Source: Acestrorhynchus altus (taxonomy: Eukaryota; Chordata; Actinopteri; Characiformes; Acestrorhynchidae). Taken from it: a stretch of 64,000 nt of DNA. The position numbers and the translations under genes were made by a program. Shown one piece after another: positions 25,972 through 36,800 of the stretch (positions are counted from its first letter, which is position 1; each line of letters starts with the position of its first letter). The notes under the pieces were generated by a model. That model worked only from the letters and a program-made list of their open reading frames with translations, did not search any database and had not been told where the DNA came from. Where the stretch lies: contig CM067507.1 in NCBI GenBank assembly GCA_034509495.1, positions 18,970,602-19,034,601 on the forward strand, given 5' to 3'.

Positions 25972-25974
<3 letters not shown>

Positions 25975-26184
25975 CGNAGTGTTGCTGGAGTGTTCAAACA
26001 CTGTCCATGTCCACTCTATTAGTCACTCCTACCTAGATGTCAGAGAGAGACAGGAGCTCATCAGCACGGTTTGGGTTGGTCATCCTCTAGTCTTTTATCA
26101 TTGCTCACAGGATAATGCCCACAGGACACTGTTGGCTGGATATTTCTGGTTGGTGGACTATACTCAGTCCAGGAGTGACTCTGG

Positions 26185-26345
26185 AGGGTTTAAATCAATC
26201 AAACAGTCAAAGTGTATTTGTATAGCACTTTTTACAAGGGAGTCACAGCTGTACAGAAATCCGGGTCCAAGCCTGTGGCAAGTGGCAAGGAAAGGAAGAA
26301 ACCTTGAGAGGAACCAAGGCTTGAGAGAGGAACCCACCCATGCAG
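26185..26345 (+). repeat. Common teleost dispersed repeat (tttgtatagcactttttaca type)
   Basis: Gtgtatttgtatagcacttt, acagctgtacagaaatccgg gtcc and gaagaaaccttgagaggaac are hallmark blocks of a repeat spread through bony-fish genomes. It contributes to a 185-codon artefact frame that also runs through a GA tract and an ambiguous base. Confidence 0.6.
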
Positions 26346-26522
26346 AGATTGGCATAAACATGGGCCTAAAAGTAGAACAAACACTCCAGCAGAACTACTG
26401 TGTCCGATCGTTGATCAGTGTATATTCATGGTTTATTAATAATATGGATTATTAATTTGCTCTGTCAGTTCAATCTGGTGATGGTAATGTGATTAGGATC
26501 AATTATCAATTATGTAATTAAT

Positions 26523-26524
<2 letters not shown>

Positions 26525-26577
<53 letters not shown>
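26525..26577. repeat. (CT)n microsatellite
   Basis: Uninterrupted. Confidence 0.95.
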
Positions 26578-26581
<4 letters not shown>

Positions 26582-27599
26582 ACACAAACACACACAGCTT
26601 TTGAAAAGTCATCTCTACATTTTTCTCTGTGCTAATGGGCTCCCTACATTGCTCCAGAGTGACATCACTGTTGCAAATGCCTCTTTCTGATTTCATATTG
26701 TTGTGTTTAGGCAGCTGCAGCTGAATGACCAAATCCCCTGAACGGCTGTGATCATGCAGAACTGCCAGCCCTTTCACCCCAAACCTCCCTCCTTCTCCCT
26801 CATCTTCTCTGGCCTTTGGTAATGTGCCTGTGCATGTGAGTACTGCACCGAGTGCAACTAAAGAGCCTGTGAGGGAAGAGGGAGGGTGCGGAGTGAGAAC
26901 CAACACAAAAATGACAGCACAATGTCTGCCTCTTATCAAAACAGCCCTAGAACTTTCTTGTCCACCTACCTCACACATATACCAATCATTTCAAACAGGC
27001 CGTTAAAACTGTTCTCCTTGCTCTTCTTTTCTCAGTTACAATTACAGAGCTACACTGTGGATCAACACAAGTCTTTAAAATACAGACCTACAATTCCGCA
27101 AATTACTAAAATGATTTGGTAAGTTGGACAGAGGTGTATGTTGTTGTGAGAATGAGGAATTAATGAGTGGACCCACTCGCAAGCATTTAGCTTCATCCCC
27201 TTGAACCATGGGCTGATTATGAGACTAATATGTCAGTTAGGTAGTGAAAATGAAGAACTGAAGTGTGAGCATACAAGCCTAGTGATGAATACAGTATTAT
27301 TATCTGCAGTCATCATCCATACCTGGATTGATAAATCAGTGCTACTGATGTTAAATCGGGTGAGCTGGTGAAAGAATTGAACAGATTGACTAGTGGCCTC
27401 CAGGAGAAATTGTTTGTGCAACCAAACTTGGTTTCTTGGATCTTCAAAATCACCAGATTCAAATACTTTCTTCTTACTTTTAACTTCATTGAGACGAATA
27501 GTTGTTAATAAGGTGTTACAGTATTACTGTCCTGTACAATAATACAGGACAGCAGACCACAGATTTATTATTCAGTAACTACTAAATAGTTAATAATCT

Positions 27600-28490
27600 C
27601 TCTGTGGACTTCACATCTGCTTTTAACACCTTGATTCCCCAGACCCTGGCTCACAACCCCCTTGTGTTCAGACGGAGCTCCTCCCTCTGTAATTGGGTCC
27701 TGGTCTTCTTAACCAACAGGCCAAGTCTGTGAGGATCCAGGGCTCTGCTCAGGGCTCCTGTTTATATTGATCACCTACCCATCCAGGCTGATCAGCAATG
27801 CAAATCAGCAGCTCTACTTCCTCAGGCAGCTGAGGTGTGCAGAACTCGGGAGTTGAGTCCTCACCTCCTTCTACAGATGTGCATTTTGTGCTCCAACATC
27901 ATTGTGTGGCACAGAACCTGCTCTACTGACGAGAGGAAAGCTCTGCAGAGGGTGGTGAAGGCTGCACAGAGGACTGCTGGAGTCAGACTCCCCACCACCA
28001 TTTACAATTCCAGGTGCAGGAAGAGGGGCACCTGCATCATGACCCCACTCCCCCAGCAAACACACTCTATTTGCCCTGCTCCCTTCATGCAGGAGTTTGC
28101 GGAGCATTAGGTGTAAGACCACCAGACTGAAGAACAGCTTTTTCCTTGAAGCTGTAAGACTCTAGAAACTAGAGAAACACTGCTTGACACTTTAACTGAA
28201 AACTTGACACTTTATCCATGCTGCTGTTTACATCTCTTTATTCATAAGCTACTATATTCATACCCATATTCAATATTCACAACTGTTCGTGATTTATATT
28301 GCTGTTTACTGCACATTATTTATTATTACTATTATTTATTGTTATTGTATTTTGTTTATTATTGTAATTCTCTTCTATATTTTTATATAATGTTTATTTC
28401 TATTTTAAATACATGTGTAATTGGGACTTTGAGATCACATTTTCATTCCACTACATTTACCACATGGGAGGTGAATGACAATTAATCTCT
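27600..28490 (+). mobile_element. Rex1/CR1-type LINE, broken reverse transcriptase and 3' tail
   Basis: Near 27604 the frame reads VDFTSAFNT, the reverse-transcriptase motif that includes the first catalytic Asp in this LINE group. After internal deletions it continues at 27835-28110 with RTRELSPHLLLQMCILCSNI, ERKALQRVVKAAQRTAGVRL and SRCRKRGTCI, then a T-rich 3' tail. The central YxDD region is missing, so the element is inactive. Confidence 0.8.
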
Positions 28491-28494
28491 GAAC

Positions 28495-28690
28495 ATAAAC
28501 TTAACCTAACCCTTACCCTAACACTAACCATAACATAAACTTAACCTAACCCTCACCCTAACCATAACCTAAACCCAACTTAACCCAAACCATTTTGTTA
28601 TCCTTACCATAACCATAACATAAACTTAACCCTTACCCTAACTTTAATCATAACATAAAATTAACCTAACTCTTTTCATAACCCTTGCCT
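28495..28690. repeat. Degenerate telomere-like (CCCTAA) repeat
   Basis: Runs such as cttaacctaacccttaccct aacactaacc and cctaaccctcaccctaacc mix TAACCC, TAACCT and TAACAT units over about 195 bp. It directly follows the 3' tail of the LINE at 27.6-28.49 kb. Confidence 0.7.
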
Positions 28691-31539
28691 TACCTTGTAG
28701 AATGTAAAATGCTTATCATTTCTGTCTGTGATTGAGTACATTCATTCATTTTTAGAAGCTGCATAATGGAGAAAGGAAGCTTATTCTGAATTCTTGCATA
28801 TATATGTAAATAAGTTTGTGCAAATTGTGTAAATGTTACAGATTTTATGGGGTACATTTTAGCCATACACTTCTTTTTCAAGAGCTTGTTAATATTATCT
28901 GTTATCAGGTAACTACAGATAAATAACTCGAATACCAATTAACCAACCACAAGCCAGTTAAGCAGTTTTTCACTCATTAAAGAATATCTGAAGACGGAAA
29001 GTAAACAAACTAATATGATATTTGCTATTTAAATAGTTATGCAAGTAAGGAAGTGAAATGTGGGCCCATATACAGGATCTTTAAGTTTAAGGAATTTAAT
29101 TGGGACTCTTGTGGAGAATGCTGATGGTGTCTGTAAAAGTGACAGACAGGAGGAGTCTGGGCTTCCAGTAACTTTACAAAAACGAACAGGTCTTGCACAG
29201 CCTATACTTGTGACCTCATCTGCTTGCAGTGTATTTATCTCTAGAATGCAGAGTTTGGGCTTAATCAAAGCGCATGCCCTTACAGATTGACAGTCTCCAG
29301 AGCATACTCCAGCCTTCAGCCTCACTCCTAAATAAAGAACCACAAACTCCAAGCTAATGAGGCTGGCAAGGTTCCAGAGCTGAGGGGCCACAGGAGGATA
29401 TACTGTATCAAAGGATCCTCCAAATAAGCTAAAGGGTATATATGGCAGTTGTGTGTGTATGTAAACTCATCTGTGTATGTGTAACAGAAGAAGAAAAAGT
29501 AAACGGAAGTGAACTTCTGGGTCCTCCACTGACCTTTTCTAGTTTACTTTGGTCACATTATAACTGCATTAATATATTAGCAGACTCGTTTTTCTTCTCC
29601 GAGTTGAAATAACGAATCAATTTGCGATGTGTAGAATTTGTTTTGGCCAGGCTATTTGTCTGTTGCTGAGCCAGAGTCTATATTAGGTTCTGCAGTCCCT
29701 CTGGCCTGCCACAGAGCACGGACCACACTGTCTTTATTTATGCAAACGCTTGCCCAGAAACGCACCACATAATACTTTCACAGGCCACTCTCTGTCTTCC
29801 TGAGGAGGAAGGGAAGCATCATTCCAAATTACAAACTGATAAATGTGTGCTTCTTCCTCTTCTCTCTCCTCATGCATTCCTCTTTCTTGCTGTTTCTTTA
29901 CCTCACTCCTCTCTTCTTTTTAAACCTCAAGAATATCAGTTCATATTTGATGTACTCATATGACACATAAAATACACATACTGTATACAACAGCTATATG
30001 ATCTATGCTTATGACAGTATTTACAGTCAGGTCAATATGTGCTTGGGCAGTGTCTTTTAATTTTATGTATATCACCGAATTGCTGAGTTTCAGCTTGGCA
30101 ATATGCAAAATGGTATAACAACAATATTGCATTAAATGTTTAGGAATTACAGCCACTCTTTTCCATAATCCCTCCAATTTCATCACCTCAAATGTAATTG
30201 GACAAATGACTACTAAGTAGTTTCATGACCAGATGTGCATGTGTTTCCCGTTCTCTGTATTTCATGACTAATTAAGTAGATAAAAATCTGAAGTTCACCC
30301 TAAGTGATTGAATGTGTGTTTGGCTCTGCAACACCAAAGAACCTGGACAATCATGGTAAACAACTAAGCAATGACTACAAAACTCCCTTCTTTGTGATGA
30401 AAACCCCCTGAATAACATCTAATCAAGTCAGTAGTACAATTGAGAAGTCTATAACCAGGGAAATTTGTAAATGTCCATCCTGTCTCAAAGTTGCCAAACA
30501 AAGATGAAGAGTGGGCCACTGGGATTGATGTATAGATGTGAACAGATGTTTATGTGCAAAGTTTGAATAATCTCTTAATGTCAATTAGTGCTTGATGTCA
30601 TTACTGGTCTGTTCATTATTTTGGTATAATGTATGAACCTAAAAACAACCCTGAGACTAAATATTCATTTTCAATCAGGCTATTTTTGAAGTCCTGTGCA
30701 AAAATCACAAGTGTTTAGACACAAAAGTGTTTAAAATGGGTTATGTCAATGGTATTCTATGTAAAAACAATAGACATATAACACATAAAGTAAATATAGT
30801 GTAAAAAATGTTTTCTGTAATATTATTATATTGGTTACAATCGGAATAGTGTCAGTAGAACACAGGTTTGTTTCCGGACTTCTGTGTAACTCCAATGTAT
30901 GTATTTGTTCAGCTCCACCAGCAGCTCACATGATTTACATGTTATATTCCAGTGAAATTTGACTACATTGTGACCACATTTCCTCTCTGAAAAAAATATA
31001 GTTTAATCACAGTTTGCAGAGCTTTTATGAATTTGTCCACACAGGGTTTCTAAACACACAACATTAAATAATTTTCATTACATTTCATCATCATCATTTT
31101 TGGCATTTTTTACTTGTGTACAACTTTGGTGTTCAAAAATGACCAGCCAATAAAAATGAATGACACTACAACAAGTCTCATGCATGTGTGTACAGCAGGT
31201 TTGTAGAGTGGGTAGACACAAACCCAGGCTGGAAACAGGTTAAGTTCTCATTCTGCATTTTTTCAAGATAGTGACACAGATTATTACATATTTTTCCCCA
31301 TATGAATGAATGCAAAAGTTTGTTTTGTGCAGATGATACAAATCATACACAACATATAGTTTTTAAGTGTAATTTTGGGCCCATGTCTTTTATTTCACAA
31401 ATAAGATCATACGTATTTTGACTGGCAACACAAAATATGTTGTTTTATGTAACACAAAATAATTCATGTTATTTGAAAACACATGTAATCTAATCTGTGA
31501 ATTAGGCACAATGATAAAAAAAGACAAATGGATGCACTT
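28691..31539. other. Intergenic segment beyond the tgfb2 poly(A) signal
   Basis: Single-copy-looking, AT-rich; 29500-29830 lacks repeats and is a candidate for noncoding conservation. No exon-like frame. Confidence 0.6.
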
Positions 31540-31558
31540 TCCCTTGTAACTTAAATAA

Positions 31559-31564
31559 TTTATT
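31559..31564 (-). terminator. Candidate tgfb2 polyadenylation signal AATAAA
   Basis: This is the first canonical hexamer on the transcribed strand after the stop codon, with a downstream T-rich element on the minus strand. A second AATAAA lies about 170 nt further on, near 31390. Alternative poly(A) sites without AATAAA cannot be ruled out. Confidence 0.5.
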
Positions 31565-33399
31565 TACCACTAGAGCACCACAACAATAATGTGTTACAAT
31601 ACATCATAGTGGGTCGACAACAACAGCATCATTATCATCATAAACAACAAAAAAATAAACAGCTCTAACACAGAGGTCACTGATCTGGTCCTGGAGGACT
31701 CCCAGCCTGTCCATGCTCCACTCCACATCTCTCCACATCTGAGCCAGGCATTCAACAGCCCTTTCTTATCTGGCTCACGAGTACTGGGATTAGAAACTGA
31801 AAAAAAGGTGGATTGTATGGGAGTTTTGGAAGGGATAAGGAACCCCTGCCTTAATGTGACAATGCTGGTGCCTCCTTCCACTTCCTGTATTCTAAGGAAG
31901 TCCACTCGCACTACTGCCCTAAAGGGGGACTGGTGGGAAATATACTGATTTTCTTGTTTTTCTTTCTCAAAGCAGGGCAATTTCTACTGACAAGCCACAT
32001 CCTGTCCTACCACTAACATCACTTAACACTTGGGGGAAGCAATGACTATAAAACAAACAAACAAACAAAGTTACAAATAAAAAGGTAGAAATAAAATACA
32101 GTCAGTGCAATTCATTGTATCAAAGAATCTCTGTTCCTCAGAAAAGGGGAAAATGAACTCACAAATAAACACAAAAATAAGGGCTCTACTCTTTGATTTG
32201 AGTGCGGAGCAAATTTTCCTGATGGCATGTGTTTTGTGTCCATGGCTGCTCCATTGCATATGCCAAAAAGTGGCCATTTATGCCACATGATGAAACAGGC
32301 TCAGCTGGATGTGCTCGTCTATTATTGACTCCCATTACTAAAGCGAGATGCAGACATCATGTAAGACGTCTACATGCCTCCGATCACTTAACCGAAATCC
32401 CTCTGCTGTTCTCCTGCCTTTCCTCTGACACAACACCCATCCCTCTCTTTGGAACCCCTCATCACCTACCATGACCCTGCTCTCAGTACCACTCTAAAGA
32501 CATGATCATGCTTCTTCACTTTGTAGAAGGTTGACATCACTGTACCTGATCGGTATGGGGTTTCCTTCACAAACAAAAGCCCCAAAAAGGCCTAAATACA
32601 AATGTTCAAACTTTTGCTGCTGGTGCTTCGACTCCTTCGCAAACAACAAATCTGCCTTTTCGACTGTGTATGTGTGTGTGCGCATGTGTATGACAATGTT
32701 TTCAAATTGTGGCAGGTGTGTATACAGTTATGTTCTATGGTCTGATTTGTATTAAGAATGCATAAACAAAGTCAACTCTTGCTTTTCACCATATTTACCA
32801 ATCATTCCCACTGTCTCCATGGCTACGCCTTCTCCGTGTCCAGAGCTCTTCGTTTCCCCATATCCAGAGCTCCTCAACAAGCAACTTTGTTAATCTTTTT
32901 TTTCTTTTCTGTATGACAAACCCAAACATTGACCACATTGCGAGGCATTTTTCACACCTGCTGCAGCTGAAATTCATTGCCAGTAACTCAATACAATGCT
33001 GGATGTGTAGCTTGCTCTGTGGAAGTAGCTCCTCTTGTTAAGCCCTGACATACCATTCAGCTAAGCTATTTTCAGTCCTCTTTGTCCCTCTGTATCCCTC
33101 TGACAGGAAGAACATGGTTGCTAACAGTCACAGGGTCATCAAAGGCCTCCAAAAAACATATCCAGCTTTAAAATACCAAGGCAAAAACATCACTACAGTT
33201 TTGAGGGACACACAGGTAAAGAAAAGATAGAAATGAAAAAGAAGAGTTTGTTGTAATTGCTTGCTGAAATGGGGGATTCTCTCTTCTACTTCACATGTAG
33301 ACACATCATATACTTCCAGTGTTTTCCATACTCACGTCCTGGTGTAATAAGTGTGTGAGATGAGACATGCTGATGGAGACATTTTTCCCAGCACGCACA

Positions 33400-33402
<3 letters not shown>

Positions 33403-33478
<76 letters not shown>
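33403..33478. repeat. (AC)38 microsatellite in the tgfb2 3' UTR
   Basis: The tract reads (GU)38 in the tgfb2 mRNA. It is complementary to the (AC)23 tract about 190 nt closer to the stop codon. Confidence 0.97.
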
Positions 33479-33482
<4 letters not shown>

Positions 33483-33662
33483 TCACACACACGTGCAAGG
33501 CAATGACTTTGCATGCATGCCTTGTATTTCTTTGTCTGAATGCTGGTTAAAGGAATACATTTCTATTCCATGATACCCTGCCTGCACATTGCTTTGTTTA
33601 CCTGTGTGAGCTTGTGACTTAATTTAAATTACAGTGTGTATGTATGTGTGCACATATATGCA

Positions 33663-33666
<4 letters not shown>

Positions 33667-33712
<46 letters not shown>
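33667..33712. repeat. (TG)23 microsatellite in the tgfb2 3' UTR
   Basis: The tract is uninterrupted on the plus strand, so the mRNA reads (AC)23 starting 16 nt after the tgfb2 stop codon. AC repeats are known binding sites for hnRNP L. Confidence 0.97.
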
Positions 33713-33715
<3 letters not shown>

Positions 33716-33728
33716 CTGTAGCCAGTTC

Positions 33729-33887
33729 CTAGCTGCATTTGCAGGACTTGACGATCATGTTGGAAAGCTGCTCAATTTTTGGAGTCTTGCCAATGAAGTA
33801 AAGGATAGTAAGAGGCTCCAAGTCTTGGGACACACAGCATGGAGAGGCCGATGCTTCTGGATTTATGGTGTTATATAGACCAAGAAC
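33729..33887 (-). CDS. tgfb2: tgfb2 coding exon 7 (end of mature ligand and stop)
   Basis: This exon encodes residues 359-410: VLGLYNTINPEASASPCCVS, then QDLEPLTILYFIGKTPKIEQ, ending in LSNMIVKSCKCS and a TAG stop (complement of 33729-33731). It contains mature Cys77, 78, 109 and 111. The acceptor is tctctctcag. Only 16 nt after the stop the transcript enters an (AC)23 tract. Confidence 0.97.
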   Translation of the reverse strand, partial: VLGLYNTINPEASASPCCVSQDLEPLTILYFIGKTPKIEQLSNMIVKSCKCS

Positions 33888-36800
33888 CTGAGAGAGAACA
33901 GAGAACATGTAAATGCATGTAACATTTACTTTGTCTTACACTCAATCCTACACCTGTTTTTCTAATCTTTAGGCTATGGTTGATCCCACAGCCCACCAAT
34001 AGTGGCCCTATGTTCAGAAATTGATTTTATTAAATTTGTAAACAGTGATTTGAAACATATTTCAAATCACCAGCATATTCATTTTTGCTTCCAAAATAAA
34101 TTAAATAAATAATTATACATATTAATAAAATTAATATGAATTTATACTGCTTTTGTTGGAATAACTGTCGCTACTGTCTGTAGGTGAGGTCAAGATGTTG
34201 GATAATCAACCCCACTCCTCATTCTGAACTTAAAACTTAAAAGTACACTTGATCTAACCAATGAATTCGAGCAGGAAAACCCCCCAAAAAAGGATAAGGA
34301 TTGAGTCTGATAACCACTTCTCCAACTACGTTGCTAATTATATGGTCAGTAAATCATAGACTTGTAGTTTAATCATATTTAAATAATGAGCTGCAGTTTT
34401 TCTCACCTTGCTATGTTGAGTGTCTGCACTCCAAAGATAAGGACATGCTCCAGCACAGAAGTTGGCATTGTAGCCTTTTGGCTCATGGATCCACCTCCAT
34501 CCCAGGTCCCTCTTGAAATCGATGTACAGTGAGCGCAGGCAGCAGTTGTCCTGGACATTCCTGTGGAATGCAAGAGTTGATTTATGAGGGTCCAGATGTA
34601 CGAAAGCCTGTGGCAAAAAGGAAGTGTTTCTGAAATGTACTTTTCTTGGAGAAACATGTAGACTACACGGAGGCTGACCTGGAACAGAAAGCAGCATCCA
34701 AAGCTCGTTTCTGTCTGTGGCTCTTGTGCTGGGACTCCAGACGGTAGGAAGGAAGCAACATGAGCAGCAAGTGTGGAGACTGGCCACTGTGACGGCGCTT
34801 TTTAACCTTCAGATCCTCAGTGTGGATGAAGCTATCATCAATCCCTGTCAAATAACCACCAGAAAAATGTTAGTAAAGCCAACTGAATGTGTTTTGGTCT
34901 GAATATGATCTGATGATAAGGGCCATATTGGTTGTTTTTGCCCATGGTGCCTAAATCCCATGAGGGAACATACTAATGCCATGTCTTAATGAAACTGTTT
35001 GGCTGTATTGTTAAAAAATAAATCACAGACACCAGATCATTATCAGCCAATTTCCAGCATTAAGATACTTGGATTGGATTTGTGAGCAAAAAAACTAGAT
35101 CAAGACATCCCCAGTGGTTATGCTATTTATCACAAGTGTTTGGATCAGTTGGTGGATTTAGAAGATTTGATTTGCTGGTGTGAAAAATGAATGTGCAGAA
35201 TACACAGAGCATCTGCAAAAGTCTTATTTTACAGAGCTGGAAACCTCTGCTATAGCTTATAAATAACAAAGCATACAAAAATCAATTGAACTCTGAAGGA
35301 AACAAATGGCAAATTTTCCCCATTTCCCTCTCTGCTTCACACGCATGCATTCCCACACCCCAACCCACCTGCAAAGCGGGCCTCCAATTCCTCGCTCTTG
35401 TTTTGGACGATGTAATTATTTGACGGCACAAATGTACAGCAGGGACAGTGCAGACTGATCTTGAATCCATTGTTTCTCTCTGGGGGGAGAGAAGGAGAAG
35501 GGAAAAAAGAAGTCAGGTCAGCTAATCTACTGCAGATCGATGAGCTCACCCTGGTGTTGGCGCAGGACACAGGGTGAGTAAGACTGTGATAGCTCACTCC
35601 CACTCTTGCGCACTCATAAGCTACCTAAGTCTCCTTACTGCTGCATTCATCATTGCAAACAATATTGACTAATTTCATTTGCTGGGTGATCTAGAGCAGT
35701 GGTCCCCAACCCTGGGCCTAAAATGTTTCCTCAATGTTTTTCCTGAACTTTTGCCTGCTCTCAGCACACTTGACCAAACTAATCATAACTTATTAACAAA
35801 TGATTACTGAGTTAATGTGGGTGTGTCAAAGCAGGGAAAACACAAAAATGTGAAGGGCCTCCACAACCAGGGTGTTGGACAGGGTAGAGCCTGATTATAA
35901 AGTAGTTAACCTTTAGAAACCAATGTCAATTTTTTGTAATGATTCTGTAGTTTTATGTATTTTTATTTGCCAAATTAGAAAAGTGTTTATAGGAGACAGT
36001 CACACATGCCAGATAGTGATTTTAAGTACCGTAATTTCCAGACTATAAGCCGCTACTTTTTTCCACGCTTTAAACCATGTGGCTTATTAAGAGGTGCAGC
36101 TTTATCTTCTTATATATGTTATTTTCCAGGCTTTCTTTAAAACTTTGCGGGTGCGGCTTATAGTCCGGTGTGGCTTATAGTCTGGAAAATACGGTAGATC
36201 CTATGCTTATAAGGACTAAAAACACTTTACACTTTACAGAAAATCTGCTGTAAATTGATCATCCAGAGTGTTTTTGAACTGAAAAAGCAAGAATTAGATT
36301 GAGGATATTTGTAATATGTTCTTCAAAACAGTTGTCCAAATGTATCAGTATTATCCCTTCTCAGAACCTTTATTCTGAAACACTGTATGAACAAAGGAAT
36401 AGAGCAAATAGCCCTTTCACGCTGCTCAATCAAAGTCTACATGCACATTTACATTTACATTTATGCCATTTAAAAGAAACCCTTTTCCAGAGCGACTTAC
36501 AAAAGTGCTTTGCTGTTCACTCAGAATATCCTTAGCTCATGTGGATAGAGTATTAAACATGCACTGGGAAGCTCCTTTGGCAATTACACTTAGCTGTTAT
36601 CTGACCTGGATTACTCATTGATATGTCATCATCCAATGATGAGACCACATCTTTTGTTATATGTGAATCATGTTTGTTAGGTTACTTTGATCCTGAGTCA
36701 TGAAGCCTAGTAAAAAGCATGTAACTGCTTGTGAAGTGCAGATCTTGAGTTAAAAATCTGTAATTTAATGCTGGATATGACTGTCAGTTCTCAATTGACA

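Larger units (their letters stand above)
25027..27599. other. Intergenic segment without recognised gene
   Basis: Holds two GA/CT arrays (25930-25971, 26525-26577), a G10 run at about 25721-25730 and the dispersed repeat at 26.2 kb. Everything else is unassigned. Confidence 0.6.
31540..33728 (-). other. tgfb2: Predicted tgfb2 3' UTR
   Basis: No AATAAA occurs on the minus strand after the stop codon until 31564-31559, about 2.17 kb downstream. A U-rich stretch follows at about 31530-31510, as expected of a cleavage region. The interval carries an (AC)23 tract directly after the stop, a (GU)38 tract at 33478-33403, unique sequence at 32.1-33.3 kb, and a short segment near 31670-31760 resembling the hAT-like repeat at 35.7 kb. 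No conserved frame is seen. Confidence 0.55.

Noticed and set aside
25898..26455. 185-codon plus-strand frame
   Set aside because: It passes through a GA array, an ambiguous base and a common dispersed repeat; no protein similarity recognised.
28495..28690. True chromosome end or telomere array
   Set aside because: The units are too degenerate, and normal sequence and the tgfb2 gene continue on the far side.
34338..34787. 149-codon frame read as one exon containing the TGF-beta2 core
   Set aside because: Only 34407-34560 is exon. The amino-terminal part reads intron 5 and exon 5 in the wrong frame, and the carboxyl end reads past the donor.
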